A stretch of 64,000 nt of DNA from the NCBI GenBank assembly GCA_946406115.1, contig OX291561.1:8114273-8178272 (forward strand). Direction: 5' to 3'. How positions within the stretch are numbered: position 1 is the stretch's first letter; every line of letters starts with the position of its first letter. The DNA comes from Apoda limacodes (Eukaryota; Arthropoda; Insecta; Lepidoptera; Limacodidae). This document shows positions 22,001-30,394 of the stretch, one piece after another. The notes under the pieces were generated by a model. That model saw nothing but the letters and a program-made list of their open reading frames with translations. It did no database searches and had not been told where the DNA came from. A program made the position numbers and the translations under genes.

Positions 22001-23570
22001 CAAAGAGCGCCCGAACCCCCAGGACCTCAATAGATCTGGCATTAGACCTTAAAGCTCAGACCGCACGTCTATCAGACCTCAGGAACGAGATTTCACATTT
22101 AGCACAACTTAAAAAGAGGTAAGAATTTAAATAGTTTTTGAATTAAAATAATAATGTAGATACTGTATCGTAAGCAAATCGTTAAATAATTTGCATATAA
22201 TTACTTAATATTTTATTTAATTATTACAATAAAGTATTGAGTATTAACGATTTATTTACATATATTTTATTTACGTTGTAATATATAATATTATATTATT
22301 ATTTGTTTGATTTTAGTAGGTATATACAATATTTCATGTATGTATATTTTCATAGCTTGATTTCTAAAAGAAGGGTAACCAATGACTAGATATACACATA
22401 TGATAAGTGTTGAGCCCATTGCTGCATCCTGCTTCTGATACCGTGTAGTGTAGTGTAGTACAAATAATATTCTGTTTTAGATTGGAAGAAGCTTACTCCC
22501 GTGGTGACCCAGCGATAGCAGCGTGGGTTGCTGATGACGAAACCTTGAGCCGGTTGATACCTCCACAAGATGCCGGCAACGAACGGACGAACAAGTTGCT
22601 TCATCGAACGTGTAGAGAGATATACCGGTTGAGGAAGTCACGACAAGGGGGGCGGAAACCAGATCTCATTACTTTTAAGTAAGTTTTTGTTATTTAATAA
22701 TTTAATGCTATTAACAACTCTATTACTAAAGCATCACTATTTTATATTAATAATTATAATTCACTAAGGGAAGAAAGGGAAAGGGATAATTCACTATGTC
22801 GAAAGCGCCGCCCGGTGGTACAAATGCCACTTAACATTATTCATTTCATTTTCGAGCTACAAGATTGTGCGAAGCGGGCAGTACTTTGAACTCGAAGCCT
22901 GACATCTTGCAACAAAAAATGAAACGAACCAGTTTTATTTTGACTATCGTCAGCACTTTAGGATTTGTTAAGATTCAAACAAATAAAGTTCCTGTAGATA
23001 GTCTAACTAATGATAATAGGAACCATGTCTGTCATGTCTGTCATGTCAACATGTATCGTATCTTAAATATAAAATCAACTGCTTCTATATATTATGTGAC
23101 TGATGTCCAATGTAATTTTAATTTTGACTAATTTATTGTATTTATTTTATTACAGAGAAAGAATGGCATTCTTCACACGCAGCAAAACAACAATTCCTAC
23201 ATTACCTGGAGAAGAAGGTCATGATCTATCTGATGATGACTGGGAGGATGAACTAGAGGAGAGGAGAACACCAGACGGTAGATCATCCAAGACTTCATAT
23301 GAATTAAGAAGAGATCTTCGTTGCAATGACATTAAGGAGAACCATGTAACGAAAAGTGAAAGCCAAAACGAACCAGATTCAAATCATATCGAACAAATAG
23401 TAGAATGTAAAAATCCTTGCATAAACCTAGAACCGTGCTATGAGAATTTGCCCGTAAACAAATTAAACGAAGACGCCGAAACGGAAACGGAATTAACGGA
23501 AAACGAAGCTAAGACTGAAGAGGATAGGTATGAATTTGTTGTTGATAGGGTTTTGGGTGTTCAAGTATGA
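9943..23570 (+). CDS. kibra: Kibra (WWC-family Hippo scaffold), 3' 17 coding exons; N-terminal WW exons absent
   Basis: Kibra/WWC proteins are cortical scaffolds that activate Hippo signalling with Merlin and Expanded and bind aPKC. I joined 17 exons by hand: 9943-10051, 11764-11938, 12139-12984, 13143-13278, 13589-13691, 14656-14757, 15251-15355, 15579-15696, 16125-16305, 17388-17541, 17955-18046, 18266-18405, 20984-21094, 21504-21623, 21960-22118, 22481-22678, 23156-23570. All phases agree and total 3264 nt, or 1087 residues plus TGA. Family landmarks appear in the expected order: coiled coil (SLCSSTTS...DPELLRSEV), AAVSDESVAGDSGVFEA, a C2 domain (AQIEIKLRY to VSLADFDP/KWYNILSF), RSQTFSP, CRLNRSESDSS, the aPKC-site-like PFDRSVRERRSLR, RTSIDLALDLKAQ, and KERMAFFTRSK. 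The two N-terminal WW domains should precede 9943 but were not found. Identification rests on remembered WWC family motifs, not a search. The gene is very likely intact here, with no stops or frameshifts. Confidence 0.95.
10052..11763 (+). other. kibra intron containing a TIR element
   Basis: A 1.7-kb intron between the first two visible kibra exons. It is AT-rich, with no coding signal on either strand. It contains the long-TIR element at 11209-11643, and I recognise nothing else. Confidence 0.75.
11209..11643. mobile_element. long-TIR non-autonomous DNA element in kibra intron
   Basis: The left end TGCTCGTTCGTTTTGGGATT mirrors the right end, whose reverse complement is GGTGCGTTCGTTCTGGGATT. 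The interior is non-coding and carries several further 'CGTTCGTTT' motifs. A related element with GTGCGTTCATTT ends lies at 18984-19608 in another kibra intron. Confidence 0.65.
11764..11938 (+). CDS. kibra: kibra exon b: coiled coil
   Basis: The acceptor is TTTCTTTCAG and the donor GA|GTAAGT. The exon reads SLCSS, then a Ser/Thr run, then DPELLRSEVTQARGRVAQLR and a heptad-rich helix ending QGVNTLAE. This is the WWC 'DPELLKAEI...GVxTLxE' block. Confidence 0.95.
12139..12984 (+). CDS. kibra: kibra exon c: long central coiled coil
   Basis: This is the largest exon visible (846 nt). It starts VEQKLTAQQGCYNITQAQAI and stays helical and charged for about 210 residues (IQKSLTSGEKERADLMQSL, QQQLADLED, LLLFQEKEQLLRELRS). 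It then turns Ser-rich (STLSVSSSSSLGSLSTASSK) and ends in an IDMADLHRRVER block. The acceptor is CTTTTCAG and the donor AG|GTAAAT. Confidence 0.95.
13143..13278 (+). CDS. kibra: kibra exon d: Ser/Pro linker with PPxY motif
   Basis: The exon reads LLRGTSYNTDSVTPGASSSP, then LSPRSSLSSASPPPPPPSYNQ, ending phase 0 at CAA|GTAAGT. The six-proline run followed by Ser-Tyr (13249-13272) forms a PPxY motif, a potential ligand for group I WW domains, including those of Kibra itself. The acceptor is TTTTTAG. Confidence 0.92.
13589..13691 (+). CDS. kibra: kibra exon e
   Basis: It reads VEQQRRQQRELEEKLAEMRI then AVATGVNEVTGLPT, between TTTTCATAG and A|GTAAGT. This is a short charged helix following the proline linker. 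Phase leads into the next exon through an ATT codon. Confidence 0.9.
14656..14757 (+). CDS. kibra: kibra exon f: EPLSPISETPPPP segment
   Basis: The acceptor is CGCTTTAG and the donor AGTG|GTAAGA. It encodes PVQLQGPGRPCEPLSPISET then PPPPISHRTPSSS, matching the WWC 'PLSPI' stretch that precedes the C2 domain. Confidence 0.88.
14880..15060. repeat. dispersed repeat, CATCTATTGGCGA family, copy 1
   Basis: Contains CATCTATTGGCGACTAGTGG, ACCGACACAGCAACACTAAAG, and ATAGATGGC, then AGCTCGGTCCCCAGGTAC. The same order recurs at about 58430-58560. CATCTATTG and CAATAGATG are inverted within the unit, suggesting a MITE. Confidence 0.6.
15251..15355 (+). CDS. kibra: kibra exon g: conserved SVSAAVSDESVAGDSGVFEA block
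   Basis: It is framed by TTATCAG and GCTG|GTAAGT. It encodes GTNTRSVSAAVSDESVAGDS and GVFEAAQSANDASNAG, one of the best diagnostic blocks of WWC proteins, immediately upstream of the C2 domain. Confidence 0.95.
15579..15696 (+). CDS. kibra: kibra exon h: first part of C2 domain
   Basis: It encodes VNSAQIEIKLRYCPEESALE and IGLLRARNLHALFIDMGTE, the first C2 beta strands. The acceptor is TTTTTACAG. The donor is inferred as GAAGT|GTTAGT because only this phase-2 choice joins in frame to the next C2 exon as ...TEV-V-IRGALV. A stronger-looking GTACC just upstream would break the frame. Confidence 0.85.
15697..17387 (+). repeat. kibra introns around exon i, with dispersed-repeat relics
   Basis: Two introns flank the C2 exon at 16125-16305. 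The second contains a candidate palindromic element (about 16610-16775, ends GCCCGATCCACGCT and AGTGTGGATTGGCTT). It also carries a segment (about 16940-17050, around AGAATCCTGTATAACTTT and GCACACTGCAGACCTAGATA) whose reverse complement recurs near 29205-29280. Confidence 0.5.
16125..16305 (+). CDS. kibra: kibra exon i: middle of C2 domain
   Basis: It encodes VIRGALVMGGGMGEAFGSGS, LPWRGATLAWRHTVRVHVAG and SRTLRAATLQVNLATGPECL, ending phase 0 at TTG|GTAAGT. GC content is well above that of the flanking introns. The Gly-rich segment sits where other WWC C2 domains have a loop. Ends in the conserved 'ECL' that continues into GCAQVSLADF. Confidence 0.9.
17388..17541 (+). CDS. kibra: kibra exon j: end of C2 domain
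   Basis: The acceptor is GTTGCAG and the donor CGAG|GTTAGT. It encodes GCAQVSLADFDPESGSQKWY and NILSFRCMRRDESSDEST, the closing C2 strands (AQxSLADF, WYN-LS), then a Ser/Thr-rich tail. Confidence 0.95.
17955..18046 (+). CDS. kibra: kibra exon k: acidic linker
   Basis: It encodes GPESMAGAECNVDCGENSES then EDEESREPLNQ, between TGTTTTAG and CAA|GTAATT. It starts the Glu/Asp-rich region typical of WWC proteins. Confidence 0.88.
18266..18405 (+). CDS. kibra: kibra exon l: acidic region with ETNTECNF motif
   Basis: It encodes IVEEDSFEDYIPDEDIEEDF then LHPSTAEKETNTECNFCPEG and ARQLHRR. The acceptor is AAAACAG and the donor AGG AG|GTAAGA. It is followed by the largest intron visible in the gene (about 2.6 kb). 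Confidence 0.9.
18984..19608. mobile_element. related TIR element in kibra intron
   Basis: It starts AGAGTGCGTTCATTTCAGGA and ends with sequence whose reverse complement is TTTAGAGCGTGTTCATTTTC. The interior resembles the 11209 element in carrying repeated 'acgaactgtcaaacgt'-like motifs. A GC-richer segment at 19135-19380 may be a further insertion. There is no coding capacity. Confidence 0.5.
20585..20657. repeat. hairpin in kibra intron
   Basis: TAGTCAAAG and CTTTGACTA enclose AAGCTCGGTTCATACAA and TTGTATGAACCTGGCTT, an imperfect palindrome with a loop of about 8 nt. It could be a minimal MITE. It precedes the RSQTFSP exon by about 330 bp. Confidence 0.6.
20984..21094 (+). CDS. kibra: kibra exon m: RSQTFSP block
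   Basis: It encodes KSPQIGSSSEEPLATIKRSQ and TFSPQPQGLSKGQYICR, spliced after GTTTGCAG and before GTACGT. The RS(Q/K)TFSP and QY-CR residues are conserved in WWC proteins and run directly into RLNRS of the next exon. Confidence 0.93.
21504..21623 (+). CDS. kibra: kibra exon n: CRLNRSESDSS and aPKC-binding-like motif
   Basis: It encodes LNRSESDSSMAQYARRVTLQ, then PPPTTGIPFDRSVRERRSLR. The last 12 residues align position by position with the human KIBRA aPKC-binding motif as I recall it (F-x-R...ERRS-R). The acceptor is ACTTTAAG and the donor AG|GTAAGT. Confidence 0.92.
21960..22118 (+). CDS. kibra: kibra exon o: C-terminal coiled coil
   Basis: It encodes WGRVSGHAARLRPAKSARTP, then RTSIDLALDLKAQTARLSDL, RNEISHLAQLKKR. 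RTS(I/L)DL-LDL is the conserved start of the C-terminal WWC helix. The acceptor is TTTTTTGTAG and the donor AG|GTAAGA. Confidence 0.93.
22481..22678 (+). CDS. kibra: kibra exon p: C-terminal helical region
   Basis: It encodes LEEAYSRGDPAIAAWVADDE and continues through LLHRTCREIYRLRKSRQGGR to KPDLITFK. This matches the WWC 'LEEAKSHGEK...WL..DE...KDVHRLR' region. The acceptor is TCTGTTTTAG and the donor TTTAA|GTAAGT. Confidence 0.93.
23156..23570 (+). CDS. kibra: kibra terminal exon: FFTR motif, acidic tail, stop
   Basis: It begins (K)ERMAFFTRSKTTIPTLPGEE, matching the WWC 'REKMAFFTRP' C-terminal motif. It continues with an acidic, Glu/Thr-rich tail of about 115 residues and stops at TGA 23568-23570 after RVLGVQV. 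Human KIBRA, as I recall, ends within about 20 residues of FFTR in a PDZ ligand (ADDV). Here the tail is much longer, and the final hydrophobic pattern (V-x-V) could at most be a class II-like PDZ ligand. Confidence 0.93.
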
Positions 23571-24475
23571 TTGTATGAGTTTGAATCGTATGAAATAGTT
23601 AAAATTATTGTAAGATACCTACATTTTAATTTGTACAGTGTAATGATGAATACAGATGGAATAATAGATCGTTTGAAACGATTCAAAATAGTTGTAAGAG
23701 AGGCCTTTTAATTGTAACATGGCACAATAATGTTGTAACTAATTATTATAACTGTGATTTAATTTTGCCTATTGAGATTTCTGGACCGGAAGACTGACGC
23801 GAAAATAACTTTATGTTATGGATTTAACTATCTTTTTATTTTTATTGGTTGTCTTACATATTAAATTTATTCAAAAAAAAAAAATATAATATAGAGAACT
23901 CTGAGCAATGTACGTACATATGTGCAAAAACAGTGCCATAAAACCGTAAGAAGAGTTCAATATTACCGTGAAATATACCTTTATATATATGTATGTAATT
24001 TAAGTTTATTTTGCAGTTTTATATTATATTAAACACTAAAAATTTTGGTACAAAAAAAAAATAATGTGCCTTAAATATTGGTGGTGCCTTCAGATTAAAA
24101 GTGTGTAGACAAAAGTGCCATAGAGCGGCATGAATATGAATGGGAAATTTAATGGTTAGGTACAAAATAGTTTGTATGGGAAGTCACAAAATAAATGCCA
24201 AACATTTTATTGTAATTAGAACCTTACGCAGTAAATAATACGACTATTTCACTTGTAAATACATCAAAAACGTAAATAACGTTTTATATAAGCGAGTACC
24301 CACCGAAATAGTTGTTCTGCTGACGATTATATTTAATCTAAACTTTGTATAGAAATTTTTCCACCGAATTAAATAGGAGTTGACAGGCCAAAAACCACTT
24401 TGTATATGTACAGATGTTTAAAATGGATGTCCAAATAATTTGAAGGTTAATAAACTGTGTGAAAATAATGTTTTG
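23571..24475 (+). other. kibra: probable kibra 3' UTR
   Basis: The region is AT-rich and non-coding after the kibra stop. The best polyadenylation signal is AATAAA at 24449-24454, followed by a GT-rich stretch (CTGTGTG, TTTTGCTTTGTT). An earlier AATAAA lies near 24191 and later ones near 25902-25915, so shorter or longer UTR forms are possible. Confidence 0.5.
24449..24454 (+). terminator. candidate polyadenylation signal AATAAA
   Basis: A canonical hexamer about 880 nt after the kibra stop codon, with a GT-rich element directly downstream. This is inference only, since such hexamers are frequent in AT-rich DNA. Confidence 0.4.
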
Positions 24476-25145
24476 CTTTGTTAAATATTTCCACGTACCT
24501 ACCTAAAATATGTTTTTTTATCATGTCAATAATTCATTCATTCATCTGCACGGAAAAATTAATTCATTAAGACGCGGGTATTATTATAGGTAAATAGAAG
24601 TTAGTAATAAATTAATAAAATTATTAATGATTTGCTGGAAAATATATGTTTTTTTTTTTTTCGTAAAAGTTGACATTGTGTTATTCTATTTATGCAAAAT
24701 TCAATTCTGTTATGTTGTAGAACTAGTTGATAAAATAAAAAATAAAAATTACTGGAAAGAAGACGTGTTTTGTTTTCTACTACTATCTTAGGAGTCAAAA
24801 TTAGTAATTGGATTTTAATTTTACTGCAATTACTAGTTTTTATTATCTCTGAATTTTCCAGCGAAGAATTGTTTCAGTTCTATTATTTAATAATAATCTT
24901 TTATGTATGTAGTCGGTCATTACATAAAACATCCCATAGATTGGAAATATTGTTTGTTCCATGAATTGAAACATTTAAAATGGAATGATTTATATATCGT
25001 GTAAAAATGTATCATCTATTAACAGATCTGAATTTTTATTTGAATTGCATAATTTTATAACAAAACATTATCTCTTTTACGAAAATTTCTAACGTTTAAC
25101 TTTTTAACAAAACTGACCGTATTTTAAAACAATTTAAAGCAAACT

Positions 25146-25270
25146 TATAGTGCAACAAATTTATCTTACCCAGTGGTCAAACATTAAAACTACAGTTGCC
25201 ATATCAAAATGCTGCGAACTTACGCGACACTAGCGACAGGCTCCGGGTCAGAAAAGTTTGTTGCACTGTA
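25146..25270. mobile_element. short Tc1/mariner-like MITE, copy 1
   Basis: The ends TATAGTGCAACAAAT and (reverse complement) TACAGTGCAACAAACTTTTC form TIRs bounded by TA, the usual Tc1/mariner target. The copy at 57647-57773 has the same ends and length. It sits downstream of the kibra stop and could lie in a long 3' UTR form. Confidence 0.7.
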
Positions 25271-26395
25271 TTGAGTTTGATCTTAATAATATTTTTGTTT
25301 TAACACAAAATTTAGTGTTGCCCTAAATAAATTTTTATGTTTTGTAACATTTTTTTATTACAAGAAATTAAAAAAAACATTCGACTAATATTAACATTTG
25401 GTACGTTGTCATAAGTACCTGATATGAGGTTTAGATTTATTGATACAGATATTAAATGAATGTCAAGTATTTTTAACTTTAGTTATAAGTATATATGTTA
25501 AATGTACATATTGTAATATATAAACATTAATATTAGAATAATTCCATTTGTAAATATTTTGAGAAAAATACTTCATTAAATTTGCATATCTGTAATGATA
25601 TAATTATGATTAGTTTTTAATGTTTTTAGCAATATTAGTGGATATTAAGTATTTTTGTAACAATGAGTTAGTGTTGTAGTTAAATTTATTGTAATGTAAT
25701 GTTACATTTTTTGTAAAAAATGTATATTTTATATAAACATTTACGTAAAGTTTTATACATATAAATAAATACATTTTGTATTTGTTACGGAGGTGAATTT
25801 TGATTTGCCAAATTAATATAAGTATTGTTTTTAATTCTTCCATTAAAGAAAATGATAATGTTTTGTAAAGATGCCAATAACAACCATGATTTGGTTGACA
25901 TAAATAAAAAGTGAAAATAAAAACTATTAATTAATATTTTTACTTGTTTGATTTTAATATTTATTCAATCACCCTGACATCACAGAAATGGAATAATAAC
26001 AAAGTCTATTTGTTTGACTTAACCAACGCTTAGTAAAATCTCGATAGAGTATTTATTCTACAAAGGGTTTTTGTCGCGGGACATATTATGAGAGACAAAA
26101 CACTTCATAAAGTTATGCGTTTTTTTACACCTAAAGAAGTACTTAGGGAAGAGTTAATTATATACAGACTGGCTTTTAAAAAGGAAAAAAAATCCCGACT
26201 GTGTACAGAATAGTAGTATAGATTGCTAACACTAGTTAATACCTGTAGAGAGTGTATGTTGTTATTACTAAGAGTATCGACTGTACTACTATTTGAACTT
26301 TCACTTAAATTAGTCCCGCCTGCTCATAGTTAAATATTTGGTTAAGTTCTATATTATCATGAAGTCACAATATATTTATTTTATTTTACATAAAA
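25271..26395. other. AT-rich, no gene seen
   Basis: Nothing recognisable. The part up to about 25930 could belong to a long kibra 3' UTR form, given AATAAA clusters near 25902-25915. Confidence 0.4.
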
Positions 26396-26865
26396 TGTTA
26401 TTAAGAGGGTGATATAGACCAGAAAGCTAATTTCTGTAATACTAACGTTGTGTATGTAAATGTACTAATTCATTATATAATTTCATATATTTCTATTAGA
26501 TATATTTGTTATATACTTCCTTAGTTAATTATTCCATAATGACGCCTTGGGACTTAATTATTTTTTATGGGATTTAACTTTTTTACCGTTTTGTAGTCAC
26601 ATTTTTTTAGTTTTTGCTACAACTTAGAGTCCAGCACTAGATAAAAAGCTATTTTTATTTTTTAACCAACTTTAATTACAATAAAATGCAAAACATGCTT
26701 TAAAAATTTGCACCAGCAAATTTAAAACAATGGTCACTTCCACATTTTTTATTGCATTAAATACAATAAATGAAAATCCCTCAATTAGGTAATGCACTAG
26801 ACAAAAGCAATTTTTATAACGTATTTTTTTTTAATTTTTATATTTTAAGCTTTTTAGTTTCAGCG
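26396..26865 (-). repeat. dispersed repeat family with TCTAGTGCA motifs, copy A
   Basis: The reverse complement shows GTCTAGTGCATTACCTAATT, ATTTTCATTTATTGTATTTA, GTGCAAATTTTTAAAGCATG, AAGTTGTAGCAAAAACT and ends in CTTTCTGGTCTATATCACCC. The same blocks appear in order at 41100-41715 on the + strand. Confidence 0.7.
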
Positions 26866-27879
26866 TACAAGGAAACCGAATCTCATAACTACACAAAAGA
26901 TGAATAGATCCGTACTATAGAAGTTTTTTTTTGTCGTAGGCTCCGTAAAGGCTTCAACTCATCAAAAGAACTGGCCAGTGAGGTTTGTTGAGCGGTTTTC
27001 CTAGGGCTCCTATAACAAGTCCGTTCAGCGTTTTTACACAGCCCCAGATCCACCACAGCTGATTCCAAAGTTGTGCCTCGCAGACTGTAACTGCCTAACA
27101 AATCTTACATCGAACTTTGTGGTAGTGGGTTCTATGCGAATAGCGATTCCCGTTATGTTGCCTTGGACAGAGGAATCATCGAACCCCACAAATATGACCT
27201 GGGAAAGCTCTCCAATTGTTCTCTCCTCAGAGCAGGCCAGTCTAAGCGGTCGACCACATTCAAGCCATGGTTGATCTTAATATTGCGTCTTAGAGAAAAA
27301 TATTGCGTACCTATTAATACTGTGATAATTGAGGGTGATAATATTCATAACGCCCATGGGTTTTATGGCTCGAGACAAGGGCACGTTAATGCTTATGAAT
27401 TTTTCACATAAGTCCTGTGATAAATTGGTAACTTAGAGATAAATAGGTTACTAGTGGGTTATTTTTGTATTTGATAGCCCAATATTTGAGGAATGTTATA
27501 GCTGTGCCCGTGGTTTCACCCACTATCAAATAAAATTATTTAAAATGATAAAACGGCGGGTAAAGCCGCGACTCAATGCTAATAAATACTAACACGTGTT
27601 ATTTAAAAAATAGTTTTAGAACAGACTCTCCTAGTTCTTTGTTAGTTGTTTTACAAAATACGGTGGATATACCTCAAGTGAGAGAATCTATAGTTCGAGT
27701 ATTCTGTGAAGTAGGTTCTTACAAATTTTCGACTCGTGCTTGACTAGTTTAGTGTAAGTGATATCTTTGGTATGGCCTTGTTAAGCTCTTTATTTTGATA
27801 CTAAATATGATAAAGTTAAAACAAGAAACGAAAAGAAAAATGTGTGTTGTGCAATATCCTGCCGCCATATTGTTACTTG
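26866..27879. other. intergenic, no gene seen
   Basis: GC is slightly higher around 26930-27290. The opposing ORFs there (26889-27101 minus, 27071-27411 plus) are unconvincing and may be an old retroelement. Confidence 0.4.
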
Positions 27880-28035
27880 TATTAATTAACACTCGGGGGA
27901 TCGATAACTTTCATTTGAGACCTAATTTATTGAAATCGGTCCAGACGTTCGGCCTCTAGGAGGGAACAAAGAGAACTTCATACATAAATACATACGCGCG
28001 AAAAACATTACCCTCGATTTCGCAGTTGGGTAAAA
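27880..28035 (+). repeat. fragment of a related dispersed repeat
   Basis: TTTCATTTGAGACCTAATTT, TTGAAATCGGTCCAGACGTT, ACATAAATACATACGCGCG and ACATTACCCTCGATTTCGCA resemble interior and 3' pieces of the same class of lepidopteran repeat. No coding signal. Confidence 0.45.
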
Positions 28036-28367
28036 ATACAATATTTTAAACAGTAATATAAGTATTTGCTGTACTTTAAGTGTGTTAATATTTTCGAGCT
28101 ATTTTAATTTTGATTTGTTTACTTTGAAAGTAAAATTGTGTATTATTTTATTGATTACAAGAAAATACATTATTATAAAAAAAAAAAATGTTTTTATTTT
28201 AAAAATCATCCTTCTACAACGAAAAATAGACATAGACAATTCTTTATCTGGCATACACATAGACAATAACAAGGCAAGCAACTACAAAACATAGGCGGCT
28301 ACACACTAAACGGAATACAAAACAGACACAAATAGGTAACTACAATACAGGAGTAGCGGTACATTAG

Positions 28368-28557
28368 CTGGTTTTCCATTAGACGACACGACGACGAAAA
28401 CGTAACCGACACCGGCAAAATCAAAGTGTATGGAAATCAGTCATCGTCGTGTCGGTGTCGTTCAGTGCACAAGTGTGGCATATTATTTTTGCATACACTT
28501 TTGCTTCTGCCGGTGTCTTTGACGTTTTCGTCGTCGTGTCGTCTAATGGAAAAGCAG
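28368..28557. mobile_element. 190-bp MITE with about 60-bp TIRs
   Basis: The left arm CTGGTTTTCCATTAGACGAC, ACGACGACGAAAACGT, CGACACCGGCA is mirrored by the right arm, whose reverse complement is CTGCTTTTCCATTAGACGAC, ACGACGACGAAAACGT, GACACCGGCA. The first 32 bases after CTG(G/C) are perfectly conserved between the arms, indicating a young element. Short ORFs on both strands here are by-products of the palindrome. Confidence 0.85.
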
Positions 28558-28729
28558 GTATTGTCGTGCGATGCGATGTCAGCAAAGGGACCCGTCTCAG
28601 CCCCCGATATTGGGCTAGAAATTGAATAAAATCCTGAAGTAGTCATCCGAATAGTACCTAAATATTCGGTATTTGGCAGAAAAGGGAAAAAGTAGCCGAA
28701 TACCGAATAGTAACCGAATATTCATTGCA

Positions 28730-29041
28730 AGTCTACAAAAAGCCTCAGTTTGTTCAGTTGGAATTCGGTTATAGTTATTCCCGTGAAAACTTTTGCATTT
28801 TCCGGGATAAACCTATGTTCTTCTGCGTCTCTTTAACTATATCTGTGTCAAATTTCAGCTCAAGTGGATCCTTTGTTGAAAGTAAACAACAAACATTAAC
28901 CGGATTAAAAAGTAGCCTATGTGCTATTCCAGACTATAATATATCTCGTTGCCAAATTCCATCCAGATCCGTTAAGCCGTTCTGACGTGATTAAGTAAAA
29001 AATATCCATCCATTCCATACTTTCGCATTTATAATATTAGC
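28730..29041 (-). repeat. dispersed lepidopteran repeat ending ...TTCGCATTTATAATATTAG
   Basis: TTATTCCCGTGAAAACTTTT, AAAAAGTAGCCTATGTGCTA, TTCCAGACTATAATATATCT, CGTTAAGCCGTTCTGACGTG, ACTTTCGCATTTATAATATT. I recognise this as a very common Lepidoptera interspersed repeat (SINE/RTE-tail type). It explains the ORF at 28725-28985. Confidence 0.65.
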
Positions 29042-29164
29042 ATCGATATAAACAACTGGATACGCCCACGACCTAAAGATTTATGCATGCGAAATTGCAA
29101 TAGTATTTTTTTAAAGGGAATACGCGTGTTTCATACAATCGAATGTCTCACTTATTTTTGACAC

Positions 29165-29290
29165 TTGCTGATCAAACATCACGAAATTTTAAAGACATGT
29201 TCTAGTATTAAATATCTAGGTCTGAAGTGTGCCAGTTTTCTATTAAATTTTATAGTTCAAAAGTGATACAGGATTCTAGTTTTACATACA
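29165..29290 (-). repeat. dispersed repeat shared with a kibra intron
   Basis: The reverse complement reads TAGAATCCTGTATCACTTTT, AATTTAATAGAAAACTGGCA and CACTTCAGACCTAGATATTT. It matches about 16940-17050 in the kibra intron in inverted orientation. Confidence 0.6.
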
Positions 29291-30394
29291 AATAGTTTAA
29301 AAAAAAATTCTAGTTAATAAAAACATTTTGCAAATTTTGGAAAGTTACAGATAAAGGTATTCGGTTTGTGATTATAACTAAGAAATTTCACAGTGATTGA
29401 ACAGTTAATGTCAAAAACAAATAAGAGATTCGTTGGTATGAAGTCAAAGTGCGAGGCGCCGCGAATCCTCTTAAGAAATATACGCAACAGCAAAGAAGCC
29501 ATTATCTCGTGGTAGTTACAAAGACCAAGTAATCCAGAAATAGAAGAATCGTGGATTGTGGATGATACTAAATATAAGTGTCTGCTAGGAGCTTATAATT
29601 GACAAACGTAGCTATTCCGATGGATAATCCAAAACCAGTCCATATCGGTGTGTATTATGTGGCTATGCTTGGCGTAACCGTGATTGCTTTTTTGTTAAAA
29701 ATCCGTCAGGTAATTAAAGCTTTGCTATAAATATTAAATAGCTTTTGGATGATTTATGATGCCAGTAGCCTGCACTAACATTATAATGGTTTAAAAGTAC
29801 CTCCCGGGAGTGTGGAGGCACTCACCATTTATATACTTTGGGTGTTAGAACGTACACACGCAAAGCCGCAATCCTACAATCGCCACTTACAATCGCTAGA
29901 TTATACTTAACGATATAATAGTCATGCGACATGTCTGAGTGCTACAAAAAAAAAAGAAAGATCCGTTTTTGTATGTAAAAGAAAAATTTAAAATTTATGT
30001 TTTATTTGTATTATATTGACTATAGAATTATTAATGTTTGTATTGACTTTAGAATTATTAAATGAGGTGCAAACATGTGTTTATTTTAATTTTGCTATTT
30101 TGATTTTCGTTTCAACAATACCTTATTTACAAAAATAACAAATAAATTCAGCCTCATAATGTAACTTTATATGTTTAATTCTTCTAAACGTGTGTATGTC
30201 ACTAAACTTGTAACTCACCTTCTGGGCGGCCGGCGTATATAGCCAGTTTTGAAGTTAAACCTCCAGCAATACAACTATGAAAACCACATTTAATTTCGTG
30301 CAAATTTTTTTATGTGATGCGCGTACAAACATGCAGGAAGCCAACCAAAAATTCTAAAGAAAATTGTTTTGGCTTTTACCGCTATTTCTTAAAA
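29291..30394. other. AT-rich, no gene seen
   Basis: A short segment near 29450 (GCGAGGCGCCGCGAATCCTC) resembles sequence next to the repeat relic near 17120, so the shared repeat may extend to here. Otherwise blank. Confidence 0.4.

Noticed and set aside
28426..28646. Overlapping ORFs on both strands
   Set aside because: They are produced by the MITE palindrome at 28368-28557.
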